From the NCBI GenBank assembly GCA_024402475.1, contig JAKSTQ010000002.1:109287-173286 (forward strand): 64,000 bases of DNA, read 5' to 3'. The stretch comes from Treponema sp. Its GTDB lineage: Bacteria; Spirochaetota; Spirochaetia; Treponematales; Treponemataceae. The notes beneath the pieces were generated by a model that did no database searches, was not told the origin of the DNA, and saw nothing but the letters and a program-made list of their open reading frames with translations. Of the stretch, positions 51,978 to 59,569 are shown piece after piece. The translations under genes were made by a program, and so were the position numbers. Numbering within the stretch: the first letter of the stretch is position 1; each line of letters begins with the position of its first letter.

Positions 51978-52006
51978 AGTTTAGCCAATATGGGATTCAA
52001 AATCAA
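51978..52006 (-). promoter_or_regulatory. Leaderless promoter of the 584-residue protein gene
   Basis: Minus-strand TTGATT (52001-52006), 17-bp spacer and TAAACT (51978-51983). The ATG at 51970 is 7 nt further on and has no Shine-Dalgarno site. Confidence 0.5.
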
Positions 52007-52010
52007 CTGT

Positions 52011-52039
52011 TTGTCCGCCAAATTTACAAGCAATTTAAA
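52011..52039 (+). promoter_or_regulatory. Promoter of the TPR/TraB operon
   Basis: TTGTCC (52011-52016), 17-bp spacer, TTTAAA (52034-52039), upstream of the ATG at 52064 and back to back with the minus-strand promoter. Confidence 0.4.
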
Positions 52040-52063
52040 CAAGACCAGATTTCAGGAAAAGAC

Positions 52064-53482
52064 ATGAAAAAACCAGAAATTATTAAAAAAACAGCATTAA
52101 TTTTTATGACTGCCGTACTTGCTTCAGGTTCACTTTTTGCAATTGAACAGAATTCTCAGAAAGCCGAAGAACAGAAGCCTCAGGCACAATCGCCGGCAGA
52201 TTCGCCAAAAGTCGCATTTGTAAAAAATCTTCAGAATTTCCTTTCAGAAGGGAATCTTCAGGCAGCAATAGCTTCCTTTGATAATCTTGGTGCAGACCTT
52301 AAATCAGATATGGGCCTTATGCTTATAAAAGGTTCGCTTCTTATTTCTGCAGGACAGCCAAAACAGGCAATTGAATTTCTTGAGGCTCTGGAAGTTTCAA
52401 ATCCTTCAAATGTAGATATTCTGGAAATGAAAGTTGTTGCATACAAGGCAATGGGAAAAAGTCATGTTCAGGCAAAAAAAGCTGCCATCCAGAAGGTTCT
52501 TGCCATTGATCCTAACAACGCAACTGCAAATGTGGAACTGGGCCAGGAACAGGTTCTCTTAAAGAAATACAAGATTGCACGCAATTACTATCAGAAAGCC
52601 CTTAAAGGCGATCCTTCAGAACCAAATGCAATTTTCGGCTACGGACAGACTTCATATTACATGAACGATATCGAAGAAGCCCGCAAGGCATTCAAAAAAA
52701 TGATCGAACTGAATCCATATGATTCAATTGCATGGGCTTACCTTGGAAAACTTTCTGCAGAAGAACAGAATTATAAGCCGGCAGTTGAATATGTAAAAAA
52801 AGCAATTGAGCTTGAACCGGCATACGACTACTATATGGATCTTGGAAATTACAGCAGATTCCTCGGCCGTTTTGCAGATGCAGAAGCCGCATGGACACAG
52901 GCAATTAAAATTAACCCGGACTACTTTCTTGCTTACGCATACCGCGGCGGCCTTTATGACGAACAGAATAAGTTTGACAAAGCCCTTAATGATTACCGCG
53001 CTGTAGTAAGAACAAATCCTGACTACTACTACGCTTATGAGTCACTTGGAAATCTTGCATGGCACGAAGGTCAGTGGGAAGAAGCCCGCAAGGCTTACGA
53101 AAAGGCATATTCATACAATAAAGAAAATATCTCTTATCCTTTGATGATCAGTGCCTGCTGGCTCAAATTAAAAAAGGCTCCAATGTCAAAACAGTTCCTT
53201 GACGGCGTCCTTAAAAGCTATCAGGATAAAAAGACACTGGATTATTCAATGCTTCGAATTTTCCATGACCTTGGACCAAACAATGCAGAAAATGACATTG
53301 CACTTAAAATCCAGAAAGAAGACAAGATGAACAAAAAAGGCAAGATGCTCTTTTACTTTGGCCTTTATTATGAAATTAAAGGTTATGACCAGCTTGCAAA
53401 AAAATATTATGCAGAAGTTAAAGGTATGCAGAGTCCGATGTTCTTTGAATATCGCCTTGCAGAATGGGGGCTTGAAAAATGA
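52064..53482 (+). CDS. Secreted TPR-repeat protein
   Basis: The 472-residue protein has a signal peptide (about 1-26, ending SLFA) and at least six TPR units. Examples are ARNYYQKALKGDPSEPNAIF, ARKAFKKMIELNPYDSIAWA, AVEYVKKAIELEPAYDYYMD, and further units near 290-390. TPR arrays bind peptides or hold complexes together. It is probably periplasmic. The ATG at 52064 is the first with a signal-peptide-like sequence and follows AGGAAAAG; a longer frame upstream would overlap the divergent promoters. It overlaps the TraB-family gene by 4 nt (ATGA). Confidence 0.85.
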   Translation: MKKPEIIKKTALIFMTAVLASGSLFAIEQNSQKAEEQKPQAQSPADSPKVAFVKNLQNFLSEGNLQAAIASFDNLGADLKSDMGLMLIKGSLLISAGQPKQAIEFLEALEVSNPSNVDILEMKVVAYKAMGKSHVQAKKAAIQKVLAIDPNNATANVELGQEQVLLKKYKIARNYYQKALKGDPSEPNAIFGYGQTSYYMNDIEEARKAFKKMIELNPYDSIAWAYLGKLSAEEQNYKPAVEYVKKAIELEPAYDYYMDLGNYSRFLGRFADAEAAWTQAIKINPDYFLAYAYRGGLYDEQNKFDKALNDYRAVVRTNPDYYYAYESLGNLAWHEGQWEEARKAYEKAYSYNKENISYPLMISACWLKLKKAPMSKQFLDGVLKSYQDKKTLDYSMLRIFHDLGPNNAENDIALKIQKEDKMNKKGKMLFYFGLYYEIKGYDQLAKKYYAEVKGMQSPMFFEYRLAEWGLEK

Positions 53483-54663
53483 GCAGCACAAAAAAAGTAG
53501 TAGAATTTAACGGAAAAAAAATTATCCTTCTTGGAACTGCTCATGTTTCAAAAGAAAGCATCGACGAAGTAACACAGGAAATCTCACAGATTAAACCGGA
53601 CTGTGTAGCAATTGAACTTGACCAGAAACGCTATGATGCAATGATGGATCCTGAAAGTTACCGTAAACTTGATATTATAAAAGTCCTTAAACGCAAGGAA
53701 GGCTTTTTAATGATTGCAAACATCATTTTAAGTTCTTTCCAGAAACGCATGGGACAGAATATCGGTGTTAAGCCTGGAGACGAAATGCTTGCAGCAATCA
53801 ACTGTGCTGCAGAAAACAATATTCCTTCAGTGATGGTTGACCGTCCTATCCATGTAACTTTGCGCCGTGCCTGGGCAAAAAATTCTTTCTGGGGCAAGTG
53901 CAAGCTTTTGTCAGCCCTGATTGCAAGTGCTTTTGACAAGGAAGAAGTTTCAGAAGAAGAAATCGAAAGCCTCAAGCAGGAAAACGAAATGGATACAATG
54001 ATGCAGGGGCTTGCAGATTATCTTCCAAAAGTAAAGGAAGTTCTTATCGATGAACGCGACAGATATCTTGCAAGTAATATCTGGCAGTGCGAAGGTAAAA
54101 CTGTCATTGCTGTTCTTGGTGCGGGGCATCTTCCTGGTGTAGAAGCATGGCTTTCAAAATTTGCAGCAGGTGAATCAACTGATGTGAGCCAGATTGATCA
54201 GGTTCCGCCAAAAGGTGTGGGGAGCAAAATCGCAGGCTGGATCATTCCTGCAATAATTGCCGGCCTTATCGGATGGTCATTTTATAAAGGCGGAATGCAG
54301 GTTGGCGAAAAAATGGTTTTAAACTGGGTTATCTGGAATGCATCCCTTTCTGCAATCGGAGCACTTTTAGCACTCGCGCATCCTCTTGCAATTCTGCTGT
54401 CTGCCGTTCTTGCGCCATTTACTTCTTTGTGCCCGCTTGTTGGAGTAGGAATGTTTTCAGGAATTCTTCAGGCTGTCCTTAAAAAACCAAAGGTAGAAGA
54501 CATGGAAAATATCCAGTCTGATGCAGGAAGTTTTAAAGGCGTTTATAAAAACAGAATCCTGCGTGTTCTTCTTGTATTCTTCCTTTCTTCATTAGGAAGT
54601 ACAATCGGAACATTCGCAGCAGGAACAGACATGATTGTTCTTCTTTCAAATCTGTTTAAATAA
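53479..54663 (+). CDS. TraB/PrgY/GumN family membrane protein
   Basis: The 394-residue protein contains the family start IILLGTAHVSKESIDEV with GTAHVS, followed by CVAIELDQKRYDAM. AVLGAGHLPGVEAW lies near 215. Three or four C-terminal membrane segments (about 250-390) follow. The first 230 residues form the TraB fold, related to Tiki-type metalloproteases; in bacteria PrgY blocks peptide pheromones. Function here is unknown. It overlaps the TPR gene by 4 nt, so they are translationally coupled. A protease-like or signal-inhibiting role is an inference. Confidence 0.85.
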   Translation: MSSTKKVVEFNGKKIILLGTAHVSKESIDEVTQEISQIKPDCVAIELDQKRYDAMMDPESYRKLDIIKVLKRKEGFLMIANIILSSFQKRMGQNIGVKPGDEMLAAINCAAENNIPSVMVDRPIHVTLRRAWAKNSFWGKCKLLSALIASAFDKEEVSEEEIESLKQENEMDTMMQGLADYLPKVKEVLIDERDRYLASNIWQCEGKTVIAVLGAGHLPGVEAWLSKFAAGESTDVSQIDQVPPKGVGSKIAGWIIPAIIAGLIGWSFYKGGMQVGEKMVLNWVIWNASLSAIGALLALAHPLAILLSAVLAPFTSLCPLVGVGMFSGILQAVLKKPKVEDMENIQSDAGSFKGVYKNRILRVLLVFFLSSLGSTIGTFAAGTDMIVLLSNLFK

Positions 54664-54674
54664 TAATATCTTTT

Positions 54675-56024
54675 TTATCCGAAAATCTCTTTTACAAGAT
54701 TTTTGATATCCTTCACGACCTTAACGCCTTCTTCTTTCTCGGGCGCAACAACACAGTCGTACCCAAGGCTCGCTGCAGTTTTAGCACGAGCCTTTATTCT
54801 GCCCACAGGACGGATTTCACCGGCAAGGCTCAATTCCCCGATAAGAACAGTTTTTGCACTGACCGCAACATTTGTCCTTGCAGAATAAAGGGACGCTGCA
54901 AGAGCCGTATCAATAGCGCTTTCTGTCAGCCTTACCCCGCCGGCAACATTGATGTAAATATCCTGGTCCGAAAACCTTAATCCCGTGCGTTTTTCAAGAA
55001 CCGCAGCTACACGGCTAACCCGCGCCGAATCAATTTTGTCACTGAAAACTCTTGTCACGCTGGATTTTGCAGGAACCGTAAGGGCCTGTATTTCAACAAG
55101 GAATACACGTGTACCTTCAAAAACTGCCGCAACTGCAACACCCGCAGGCATTTCTCCGTCACGGCGCGTAATGAACATAGCGCTTGGATCTTCTACGGCA
55201 ACAAGACCTTTTTCAGTCATTTCAAAAATTCCAAGTTCATCTACGGAACCAAAACGGTTTTTGTGGGCACGCAGGAACCTTAATTCGTCGTTATTGCGTT
55301 CAAATGAAATTACTGTATCAACAAGATGTTCAAGAGCTTTAGGACCTGCAATTGCGCCGTCTTTTGTAACATGACAGGTCATTATAAGGACAGAATCGTG
55401 TTCCTTTACCCAGCAGGTAAGTTCGTTACAGCAGTATTTGAGCTGACTTACAGTTCCCGGAATAATTCCGCCTTCAACAGAATAACAGGTCTGAATTGAA
55501 TCAATGATTACAAGTTTTGGAGAAAGCTCGTTCAGGGCTTCCATAACGTCTTCAAGCCGCATTGCACTCATAATCTGAATGCCTTTAACATCAAGTCCAA
55601 GTCTGTCAGAGCGGGCTTTAATCTGTCCTGCAGATTCTTCTCCAGAAACATAAAGAACGCTGTCAGGATGCTGCATTGCGAACTTTGAGGCTGTCTGTAA
55701 AAGAAGTGTGGATTTACCGATTCCAGGTTCACCGCCTAAAAGAACTGCGGAACGGATAGTTGCACCTTTGCCGCCAAGAACACGGTCAAATTCCCCGATT
55801 CCTGTGGACCATCTGTCGTCAGCCATTGACTCAATTGAATCAAGGGGAACAGGTTTGACTTTCTGTGCAATGTTTCCCGGATTTACCAGTGAAGAAATAT
55901 TAGGGTCAACAACGCATTCTTCAAGAGAATTCCATGCACCGCATTCAGGACATCGTCCAAGCCATTTTGGCTGTGTGTATCCGCACTGAGAGCATTTATA
56001 TGTAATCGTTTTTTTCTTAGCCAT
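54675..56024 (-). CDS. radA: DNA repair protein RadA (branch migration ATPase)
   Basis: RadA helps process recombination intermediates. The 449-residue protein has a C4 zinc finger (CSQCGYTQPKWLGRCPEC, about 8-25), Walker A GGEPGIGKST, the RadA-specific HKNRFGSVDELGIFEM, and a Lon-protease-like C-terminal domain. I chose the ATG at 56024 because it has AAGGAGA upstream and gives the standard start; the longer frame to 56168 would add an unrelated region. It lies 26 nt after the NusG-II-domain gene. Confidence 0.96.
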   Translation of the reverse strand: MAKKKTITYKCSQCGYTQPKWLGRCPECGAWNSLEECVVDPNISSLVNPGNIAQKVKPVPLDSIESMADDRWSTGIGEFDRVLGGKGATIRSAVLLGGEPGIGKSTLLLQTASKFAMQHPDSVLYVSGEESAGQIKARSDRLGLDVKGIQIMSAMRLEDVMEALNELSPKLVIIDSIQTCYSVEGGIIPGTVSQLKYCCNELTCWVKEHDSVLIMTCHVTKDGAIAGPKALEHLVDTVISFERNNDELRFLRAHKNRFGSVDELGIFEMTEKGLVAVEDPSAMFITRRDGEMPAGVAVAAVFEGTRVFLVEIQALTVPAKSSVTRVFSDKIDSARVSRVAAVLEKRTGLRFSDQDIYINVAGGVRLTESAIDTALAASLYSARTNVAVSAKTVLIGELSLAGEIRPVGRIKARAKTAASLGYDCVVAPEKEEGVKVVKDIKNLVKEIFG

Positions 56025-56050
56025 GAAAATCTCCTTGATCAGGAATTCTG

Positions 56051-56398
56051 TCAGTCTTCTATTAAAATGATAACCTGGTTCGGTGCACAGCAAAGCCATT
56101 GTCCCGGCTTTGAAATCCATCCGCCTTTGATGCAGGTTTTGTTCGGGCAGGGTGAATCTTCCACGCAAACCTGTCCGTCTTTTATCACAACAGTTGTAAT
56201 GCCCTGAGGGCCTTCAATTTCAAGTCGTTCATCTTTATCAAGTGAATAGATGAATTCTTTGTCGGTTACAATTTTTACAAGAGGTTTTTTCTTCCCGCTT
56301 TTTATCATACAAATACTTGCAAAAAAAAGCACACAAAATATAAAAAAAATAACAATATCGAGGAATTTTAAGTTTTTTTTCTTAAACGTTATTGACAA
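56051..56398 (-). CDS. NusG domain II-containing membrane protein
   Basis: The 115-residue protein has one N-terminal membrane segment (about 15-32: IVIFFIFCVLFFASICMI) and a C-terminal small beta domain. PCPNKTCIKGGWISKPGQ and LCCAPNQVIILI match the NusG_II family, often found near redox or quinone genes. The start is a TTG, with AGGA upstream; no better ATG exists before the membrane segment. Its start codon overlaps the -35 box of the plus-strand small RNA promoter. It is likely co-transcribed with radA. Confidence 0.78.
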   Translation of the reverse strand: MSITFKKKNLKFLDIVIFFIFCVLFFASICMIKSGKKKPLVKIVTDKEFIYSLDKDERLEIEGPQGITTVVIKDGQVCVEDSPCPNKTCIKGGWISKPGQWLCCAPNQVIILIED

Positions 56399-56420
56399 AA
56401 TAATATCCTGATAGTATATT
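56392..56420 (+). promoter_or_regulatory. Consensus promoter of the candidate small RNA
   Basis: Perfect TTGACA (56392-56397), 17-bp spacer, TATATT (56415-56420). It drives no plus-strand protein gene; the next stretch is a structured 95-nt region with a terminator. It overlaps the start of the divergent NusG-II gene. Confidence 0.75.
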
Positions 56421-56426
56421 TATCAC

Positions 56427-56521
56427 AGCTTGTAAATAAGCTGATAAACTCTCTCCGATGTCCAGTTTGCTGGACGGTAGAGCTCTTGGATAGCGTTGCT
56501 TTTCGAGAGCTCTATTTTTTT
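56427..56521 (+). ncRNA. Candidate stand-alone small RNA with three hairpins
   Basis: The stretch from the expected start (about 56427) to the T run holds three hairpins. H1 is CAGCTT/AAGCTG (56426-56443), H2 is GTCCAG-TTTG-CTGGAC (56460-56475), and H3 is TAGAGCTCT/AGAGCTCTA (56478-56514), followed by seven T (56515-56521). Between H1 and H2 lies an unpaired CTCTCTCC (56449-56456), complementary to GGAGAG-type ribosome binding sites. No frame or plus-strand gene follows. I do not recognise the family. The GAGAG in H3 could pair with CTCTC, giving an alternative fold. Confidence 0.6.
56506..56521 (+). terminator. Intrinsic terminator of the candidate small RNA (3' arm and T run)
   Basis: The 3' arm AGAGCTCTA (56506-56514) of a 9-bp stem is followed by seven T. 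Confidence 0.75.
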
Positions 56522-56552
56522 GCCCTGATGACTTTTGTCAGGGCAGAAAAGT

Positions 56553-57431
56553 TTATGATTTGTTTACAAGAATTGTTCCAGGTGCAACAGATTCTGTAAC
56601 CCAGGTATTACCGCCGATAACAGAACCTTTACCAATGACAGTGTCGCCGCCAAGAATTGTGGCTCCAGCATAAATTGTTACATCATCTTCAATAGTCGGA
56701 TGGCGTTTTTTATCCTGAAGGTGTTTCTTAACGCTCAATGCACCAAGAGTAACTCCCTGATAAATTTTTACGTTATTACCGATTACTGTAGTTTCGCCGA
56801 TGACAATTCCAGTTCCGTGGTCAATACAGAATGATTCTCCGATTGTAGCTCCAGGGTGAATGTCAATTCCTGTTTTGCCATGAACATGTTCACTCATAAT
56901 GCGGGGAATTACAGGAGTTCCGGCATTGTGCAGAAAGTGTGCAATTCTATGTACGACAATAGCTTCAAGTCCAGGGTAAGAAAGAATTACTTCTTCAACA
57001 CTGCGGGCTGCAGGATCACCCATAAAGGCAGCCTGTGCATCTTTCTGAACCATGGCACGGATGGCAGGAATGTTTTCGATCAGTGCAAAAACAGTCTGCT
57101 GTGCAAGTTTATAGCAGTGTGAATTGTGAATGGCAGTTACTGTAGATTCGCAGCTTCCTTTATTGGAAGAAACAACATAAACCAGTGCCTTCTGAATTTC
57201 CAGGGTAAGCATCGAAATAATCTGGTTAACATGAGTTCCTGTAATATAGCGCAGGTTTCCTGTTTCGATGCCTTCTTCATATTTAAAACCAGGGAATATA
57301 AGGCTCTGCAGGTGAGAAAGTACTGTCACGACATTTGAACGGTTAGGAAAATTTTCAGCACCGTTTCTGTTGATTCCGCCGATAGTCTCGTAGGAATCCA
57401 TTATGTTATCAATCATTGAATCTATAGTCAT
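56553..57431 (-). CDS. Serine O-acetyltransferase-like protein (CysE/SrpH type)
   Basis: It probably acetylates serine for cysteine synthesis. The 292-residue protein has a helical N-terminal half (about 1-170) and a left-handed beta-helix (about 180-290). IDIHPGATIGESFCIDHGTG, VIGETTVIGNNVKIYQGVTL and VIGGNTWVTESV show hexapeptide repeats. The HGTG and HP (DIHPG) histidines of the active site are present. The longer N-terminal region resembles the EpsC/SrpH subgroup. No cysK is adjacent. A hairpin without a T run lies just after its stop (56522-56544). Confidence 0.88.
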   Translation of the reverse strand: MTIDSMIDNIMDSYETIGGINRNGAENFPNRSNVVTVLSHLQSLIFPGFKYEEGIETGNLRYITGTHVNQIISMLTLEIQKALVYVVSSNKGSCESTVTAIHNSHCYKLAQQTVFALIENIPAIRAMVQKDAQAAFMGDPAARSVEEVILSYPGLEAIVVHRIAHFLHNAGTPVIPRIMSEHVHGKTGIDIHPGATIGESFCIDHGTGIVIGETTVIGNNVKIYQGVTLGALSVKKHLQDKKRHPTIEDDVTIYAGATILGGDTVIGKGSVIGGNTWVTESVAPGTILVNKS

Positions 57432-57503
57432 ACGTCAAAATATACCATATTATTGAATTGAATGTCGACAGATTCGTAAAGGTCATGACTTGTATCTTAA
57501 ATC

Positions 57504-57714
57504 GAAAATATCCCTTCACGGACAAAATTGAATCATATCCATAAAAAATACTACCAGTCAGAAAACGACTGACAAAACCGCTAGCTAGCGTCGCTACGCG
57601 CGCAGGTCGGCAAGGTAACTATGTTCCGACCTGCGAGTGTTTTTGCCAGCCGTTTTCTTCCTTCCCGTATTTTTTATAAAAAAATTTGTTTACTGTCCGT
57701 GAAGGGATATTTTC
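57504..57714. mobile_element. 211-bp MITE-like palindromic element with perfect 21-bp terminal inverted repeats
   Basis: The left end (57504-57524) and right end (57694-57714) are exact inverted copies over 21 bp, from GAAAATATCCC to CACGGACA. Inside, further arms match: ATAAAAAATAC/GTATTTTTTAT (57541-57551 and 57667-57677), AGAAAACG/CGTTTTCT (57560-57567 and 57651-57658), CAAAA/TTTTG, and a central CGCAGGTCGG/CCGACCTGCG (57601-57610 and 57626-57635). The whole unit folds into one long interrupted hairpin. No coding frame is present. I see no clear target-site duplication. It lies between the acetyltransferase start and the tRNA operon promoter. It could be a MITE or a REP/BIME-type element. 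Confidence 0.7.
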
Positions 57715-57777
57715 TATTCAAAATGTATTCATTTATGTGAATTTTTGAAAATTCGGGTAAAATTCTTCATTTGACTA

Positions 57778-57806
57778 TTGACACTTATTCATAAATTCTG
57801 TATTTT
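57778..57806 (+). promoter_or_regulatory. Promoter of the tRNA-Thr/rpmG/tRNA-Trp/secE/nusG operon
   Basis: TTGACA (57778-57783), 17-bp spacer, TATTTT (57801-57806). The expected start is about 30 nt before tRNA-Thr. Confidence 0.75.
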
Positions 57807-57841
57807 TCTAAAACACATCATTTTATTTATGATTTATTTTT

Positions 57842-57914
57842 GCCTTTATAGCTCAGTCGGTAGAGCGCAACCATGGTAAGGTTGAGGTCTGCAGTTCGAT
57901 TCTGCATGAAGGCT
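57842..57914 (+). tRNA. tRNA-Thr (anticodon GGT)
   Basis: A 73-nt cloverleaf: acceptor GCCTTTA with TGAAGGC, D arm GCTC...GAGC, anticodon arm CAACC-ATGGTAA-GGTTG, and T arm TGCAG-TTCGATT-CTGCA. The anticodon GGT reads ACC and ACT. CCA is not encoded. Confidence 0.96.
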
Positions 57915-57930
57915 GGACAAGGAGTAAACA

Positions 57931-58107
57931 ATGGCAAGCAAGAAAAAGGGTGCAGTTGAACTCATCGCTATGCAGTGTACAGAATGCAAACGCAAGAATT
58001 ATACAACATCTAAAAACCGTAAAAATATCCAGGGTAAGCTTGAACTTAACAAATACTGCCCATGGGATAAGAAGCACACACTTCACAAAGAAACAAAAAT
58101 TAAATAA
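57931..58107 (+). CDS. rpmG: 50S ribosomal protein L33
   Basis: A 58-residue ribosomal protein too short for most gene finders. It reads [20 protein letters not shown], then [12 protein letters not shown] and ends HKETKIK. C16 and C19 form the first metal-binding pair. The second pair is incomplete (one Cys at 43 in YCPWDKKH), so metal binding may be altered. AAGGAGT precedes the ATG. It lies between the two tRNA genes, an order conserved in many bacteria. Confidence 0.95.
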   Translation: MASKKKGAVELIAMQCTECKRKNYTTSKNRKNIQGKLELNKYCPWDKKHTLHKETKIK

Positions 58108-58147
58108 GGATTTTTCATTTCTGGTTTCAGGAATGTAGAAATATTTT

Positions 58148-58220
58148 ACGGGTGTAGTTCAGTTGGTAGAGCACCGGTCTCCAAAACCGGCTGTCGTGGG
58201 TTCAAGTCCTACCGCCCGTG
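58148..58220 (+). tRNA. tRNA-Trp (anticodon CCA)
   Basis: A 73-nt cloverleaf: acceptor ACGGGTG with CGCCCGT, anticodon arm CCGGT-CTCCAAA-ACCGG, and a T arm with GTTCAAGTC. The discriminator is G. CCA is not encoded. A T run follows at 58221. Confidence 0.96.
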
Positions 58221-58255
58221 TTTTTTTTATCAAAACGTTGTAAATCGAGGAAATT

Positions 58256-58432
58256 ATGGCTAAGGGATTTTTCAGAGAATGTGTTGGAGAATTAAAGAAG
58301 GTTACATGGCCTTCAAGAACTGACGTATGGGCTTCTGTAAAAGTTGTAATTGTTTTGACAATAATTATGGCTGTTCTCCTTGGTCTTCTTGACCTTGGTT
58401 TTTCTTCCCTCTTTAAGCTCTTGATGGGCTAG
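58256..58432 (+). CDS. secE: Preprotein translocase subunit SecE
   Basis: The 58-residue protein has an amphipathic start (MAKGFFRECVGELKKVTWPS) with the conserved VTWPSR and one membrane helix (about 28-45). It clamps SecY in the translocon. CGAGGAAATT precedes the ATG. nusG starts 11 nt after its stop, the standard secE-nusG order. Confidence 0.96.
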   Translation: MAKGFFRECVGELKKVTWPSRTDVWASVKVVIVLTIIMAVLLGLLDLGFSSLFKLLMG

Positions 58433-58442
58433 GAGAGTCTTA

Positions 58443-59000
58443 ATGGCAAAGAACTGGTATATCCTGCACACATACACAGGATACGAAGCTAAAATCGAAA
58501 AAGTAATTCGTCTTAAGCTTGATGCCGGCGAACTTGATCCTAATATCGTAACATCCGTTAAAGTTCCAGTTGAAGAAATTGTAGAAATCAAAGACGGAAA
58601 AAAACACGTTAAAAAAGACAAATTCCTTTCAGGTTATATCATGCTTGAACTTGATCTCCCTGATCTTGGATGGAAAACAACCTGTAATACAATTCGTCGT
58701 ATTCAGGGCGTAACTGGTTTCGTAGGAACAAGTCCTAGTGAACGCCCACGTCCTATTTCAAATGACGAAGCAAAGGTTATCCTTCAGAAAGCAGGTGACA
58801 TTAAAGGCGAAAAAACAGTTCGTGTTAAGCAGCTCTTTAATGTTGGCGATCAGGTTAAAATCAACGACGGTCCATTTGCTACATTCAGCGGATCAGTTGA
58901 AGAAGTTTATGCTGACAAAGATAAGCTTCGCGTTATGGTACAGATTTTCGGCCGCGCTACTCCAGTAGAAATCGGCGTTCTTCAGGTCGAAAAGATTTAA
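58443..59000 (+). CDS. nusG: Transcription termination/antitermination protein NusG
   Basis: The 185-residue protein has an N-terminal NGN domain (NWYILHTYTGYEAKIEK, FLSGYIMLELDL, VTGFVGTSPSERPRPIS) and a C-terminal KOW domain (VGDQVKINDGPFATFSGSVE). It links RNA polymerase to ribosomes or Rho. The ATG follows AGGAGAG. It is co-transcribed with secE, and a structured spacer leads to rplK. Confidence 0.97.
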   Translation: MAKNWYILHTYTGYEAKIEKVIRLKLDAGELDPNIVTSVKVPVEEIVEIKDGKKHVKKDKFLSGYIMLELDLPDLGWKTTCNTIRRIQGVTGFVGTSPSERPRPISNDEAKVILQKAGDIKGEKTVRVKQLFNVGDQVKINDGPFATFSGSVEEVYADKDKLRVMVQIFGRATPVEIGVLQVEKI

Positions 59001-59009
59001 TTAGCAATT

Positions 59010-59045
59010 CAGGCCTTACGCAAGTAAGGAATTAAACCTGTTTTT
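59010..59045 (+). promoter_or_regulatory. Structured element in the nusG-rplK spacer
   Basis: CCTTAC-GCAA-GTAAGG (59014-59029) is a perfect hairpin with a GNRA-type loop. CAGG (59010-59013) can pair with CCTG (59037-59040) ahead of TTTTTG. It looks like an attenuator or processing site before the L11 gene. The rest of the 137-nt spacer holds no frame. Confidence 0.4.
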
Positions 59046-59137
59046 GGGAGAGGTACCGGGCCGTTGGCTGACAGTGTATCTCGCTAGAAGAGAAGGCTGT
59101 AATGCCTTCCTTCACACCAATTTTAGGAGAATACAAA

Positions 59138-59569
59138 ATGGCTAAAAAGGAAGTAACCGCTGTAATCAAATTGCAGTGCCCAGCTGGCGCTGCTACACCG
59201 GCTCCACCTATTGGACCAGCACTCGGACCTCACGGGGTTCCAGCTCCAATGTTTGTCCAGCAGTTCAACGACAGAACTAAGAACATGGAAAAAGGACTTA
59301 TCATTCCTGTTGTTATTACTGCTTACAAAGACAAATCATTCACTTTTATTCTCAAGACTCCACCAGCAGCAGTACTTATCAAAAAGGCTTGCAAACTCGA
59401 CAAGGGTGCAGCAAACCCACTTCGCGATAAAGTAGCAAAGCTCTCGGCTAAAGATCTTGAAGAAATCGCAAAAACAAAGATGCCTGATATCAATGCAAAC
59501 GATATCGAAGCAGCTAAAAAAATCATCGCAGGTACTGCACGCAGTATGGGCGTTGAAGTGGAGGCCTAA
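59138..59569 (+). CDS. rplK: 50S ribosomal protein L11
   Basis: The 143-residue protein forms the GTPase-associated centre with 23S rRNA. The start at 59138 gives the standard [20 protein letters not shown] and follows TAGGAGAA. Family motifs [12 protein letters not shown] and IKKACKL are present. rplA begins directly after its stop. Confidence 0.97.
   Translation: MAKKEVTAVIKLQCPAGAATPAPPIGPALGPHGVPAPMFVQQFNDRTKNMEKGLIIPVVITAYKDKSFTFILKTPPAAVLIKKACKLDKGAANPLRDKVAKLSAKDLEEIAKTKMPDINANDIEAAKKIIAGTARSMGVEVEA

Noticed and set aside
56522..56544. Hairpin GCCCTGA/TCAGGGC considered as terminator of the serine acetyltransferase gene
   Set aside because: In the minus direction the stem is followed by A, not T, so it is not a standard intrinsic terminator; in the plus direction the T run lies before it.
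57495..57725. Target-site duplication flanking the 211-bp palindromic element
   Set aside because: The flanks (left ...TTAAATC, right TATTCAA...) show no convincing direct repeat.
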